This document shows, one piece after another, positions 6,279 to 6,415 of a DNA stretch of 6,415 nt. How positions within the stretch are numbered: the first letter of the stretch is position 1; every line of letters begins with the position of its first letter. This DNA comes from Spirochaetes bacterium RIFOXYC1_FULL_54_7. GTDB taxonomy: Bacteria; Spirochaetota; Spirochaetia; Treponematales; UBA12059. The position numbers and the translations under genes were made by a program. The DNA is taken from assembly GCA_001830645.1 (NCBI GenBank), contig MIBM01000111.1, forward strand, positions 2,436-8,850, given 5' to 3'. The notes under the pieces were generated by a model. That model was given only the letters and a program-made list of their open reading frames with translations. It did not search any database and was not told the origin of the DNA.

Positions 6279-6310
6279 AATAATTACCTTGCAGCCCCGC
6301 GAAGGCGTGT

Positions 6311-6339
6311 AAAAAAACAGCGCCCTGCAAAGGGCGCTG
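6311..6339 (-). terminator. Intrinsic terminator of tuf
   Basis: On the minus strand CAGCGCCC (6339-6332) pairs perfectly with GGGCGCTG (6325-6318) around a 6-base loop, followed at once by seven T residues (6317-6311). It lies 21 bases after the tuf stop. The G+C-rich 8-bp stem plus T7 is a canonical rho-independent terminator. It makes tuf the last gene of its transcript and separates it from ugpBAE. Confidence 0.93.
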
Positions 6340-6360
6340 CCAAAATGAACTCAGTGCAGT

Positions 6361-6415
6361 TTATGCCTGGATGTCGACAACCTGTCCAGAGGCTACTGTT
6401 CGGCCGCCTTCGCGG
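6361..6415 (-). CDS. tuf: Elongation factor Tu, C-terminal 18 residues (partial)
   Basis: The minus strand from the window edge reads REGGRTVASGQVVDIQA plus a final stop TAA at 6363-6361. REGGRTV-x-SG-V is the characteristic last beta strand of domain 3 of EF-Tu, the GTPase that delivers aminoacyl-tRNA to the ribosome; usual family ends are similar but finish in IIE or IIA. Only the end is visible; the rest lies beyond 6415. An intrinsic terminator follows directly, so this copy is not followed by rpsJ as tuf often is in str-type operons. The call rests on 17 residues, but the motif is distinctive. Confidence 0.85.
   Translation of the reverse strand, partial: REGGRTVASGQVVDIQA

Larger units (their letters stand above)
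6023..6360. other. 338-base non-coding region between tuf and ugpB
   Basis: No credible gene lies here on either strand. Read along the minus strand it holds the tuf terminator (6339-6311), a stem-loop (6278-6249), two 12-base direct repeats (6252-6223), a 10-base palindrome (6200-6191), the ugpB promoter with an internal inverted repeat (6161-6133), a foldable leader (6120-6074) and a hairpin with a T-tract (6066-6040), then the ugpB ribosome site. I looked for a tRNA and found no T-loop motif or acceptor stem pairing. Confidence 0.7.
6297..6415. repeat. 11-bp inverted repeat flanking the tuf terminator
   Basis: CCGCGAAGGCG at 6297-6307 is the exact inverse complement of CGCCTTCGCGG at 6405-6415, which encodes the Arg-Glu-Gly of the EF-Tu tail. 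The arms are 97 bases apart and enclose the terminator. The right arm touches the window edge, so the repeat could be longer. Confidence 0.45.

Noticed and set aside
6230..6310. tRNA-like stem-loop region
   Set aside because: The hairpin suggested an anticodon arm, but no T-loop motif, acceptor stem or D-arm can be fitted.
6140..6310. Degenerate insertion-sequence end
   Set aside because: Repeats and palindromes are present, but there are no terminal inverted repeats, target duplications or transposase fragments to support it.

Overview
The window reads as bacterial chromosome, probably from a Gram-negative-type anaerobe or fermenter. A spirochaete is my best guess: the binding protein is a lipoprotein with a relaxed lipobox (Phe at -3), and very long activase/dehydratase fusion proteins of the kind at the left edge occur in spirochaetes and clostridia. 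No 16S rRNA or long marker gene is present, so the assignment is tentative.

Layout. Bases 1-2676 (+) hold the 3' part of a very large protein: the tail of an ASKHA-type acyl-CoA dehydratase activase domain, a four-cysteine linker, then DUF2229 and HgdB-like regions. It converges on a minus-strand operon at 6022-2789 that encodes a sn-glycerol-3-phosphate-type ABC importer in the order ugpB (lipoprotein binding protein), ugpA and ugpE (permeases). No ATPase gene (ugpC) follows, because the operon runs straight into the convergent activase gene. At the right edge (6361-6415, minus) is the last 18 codons of tuf (EF-Tu), followed by a textbook intrinsic terminator.

How it works together. The three ugp genes together encode capture and membrane passage of glycerol-3-phosphate or glycerophosphodiesters. 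All the ligand-pocket positions I can recall from E. coli UgpB are conserved. The energy-coupling ATPase must be supplied from elsewhere in the genome. The activase-related gene and tuf are neighbours without an evident functional link.

The non-coding DNA is the less ordinary part. The 338 bases between tuf and ugpB contain, in minus-strand order: the tuf terminator, a 10-bp interrupted stem-loop, a pair of 12-base direct repeats with an 18-base period, a 10-base palindrome, a good sigma-70-type promoter with a 14-base inverted repeat exactly inside its spacer, a foldable leader, and an 8-bp hairpin plus T6 tract immediately before the ugpB ribosome binding site. Between ugpB and ugpA lies a long hairpin that could set a high binding-protein to permease ratio. 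I see no CRISPR array, tRNA, rRNA or intact mobile element. I found no convincing wholly new system; the candidates are the ugp control region and the uncharacterised giant activase fusion.
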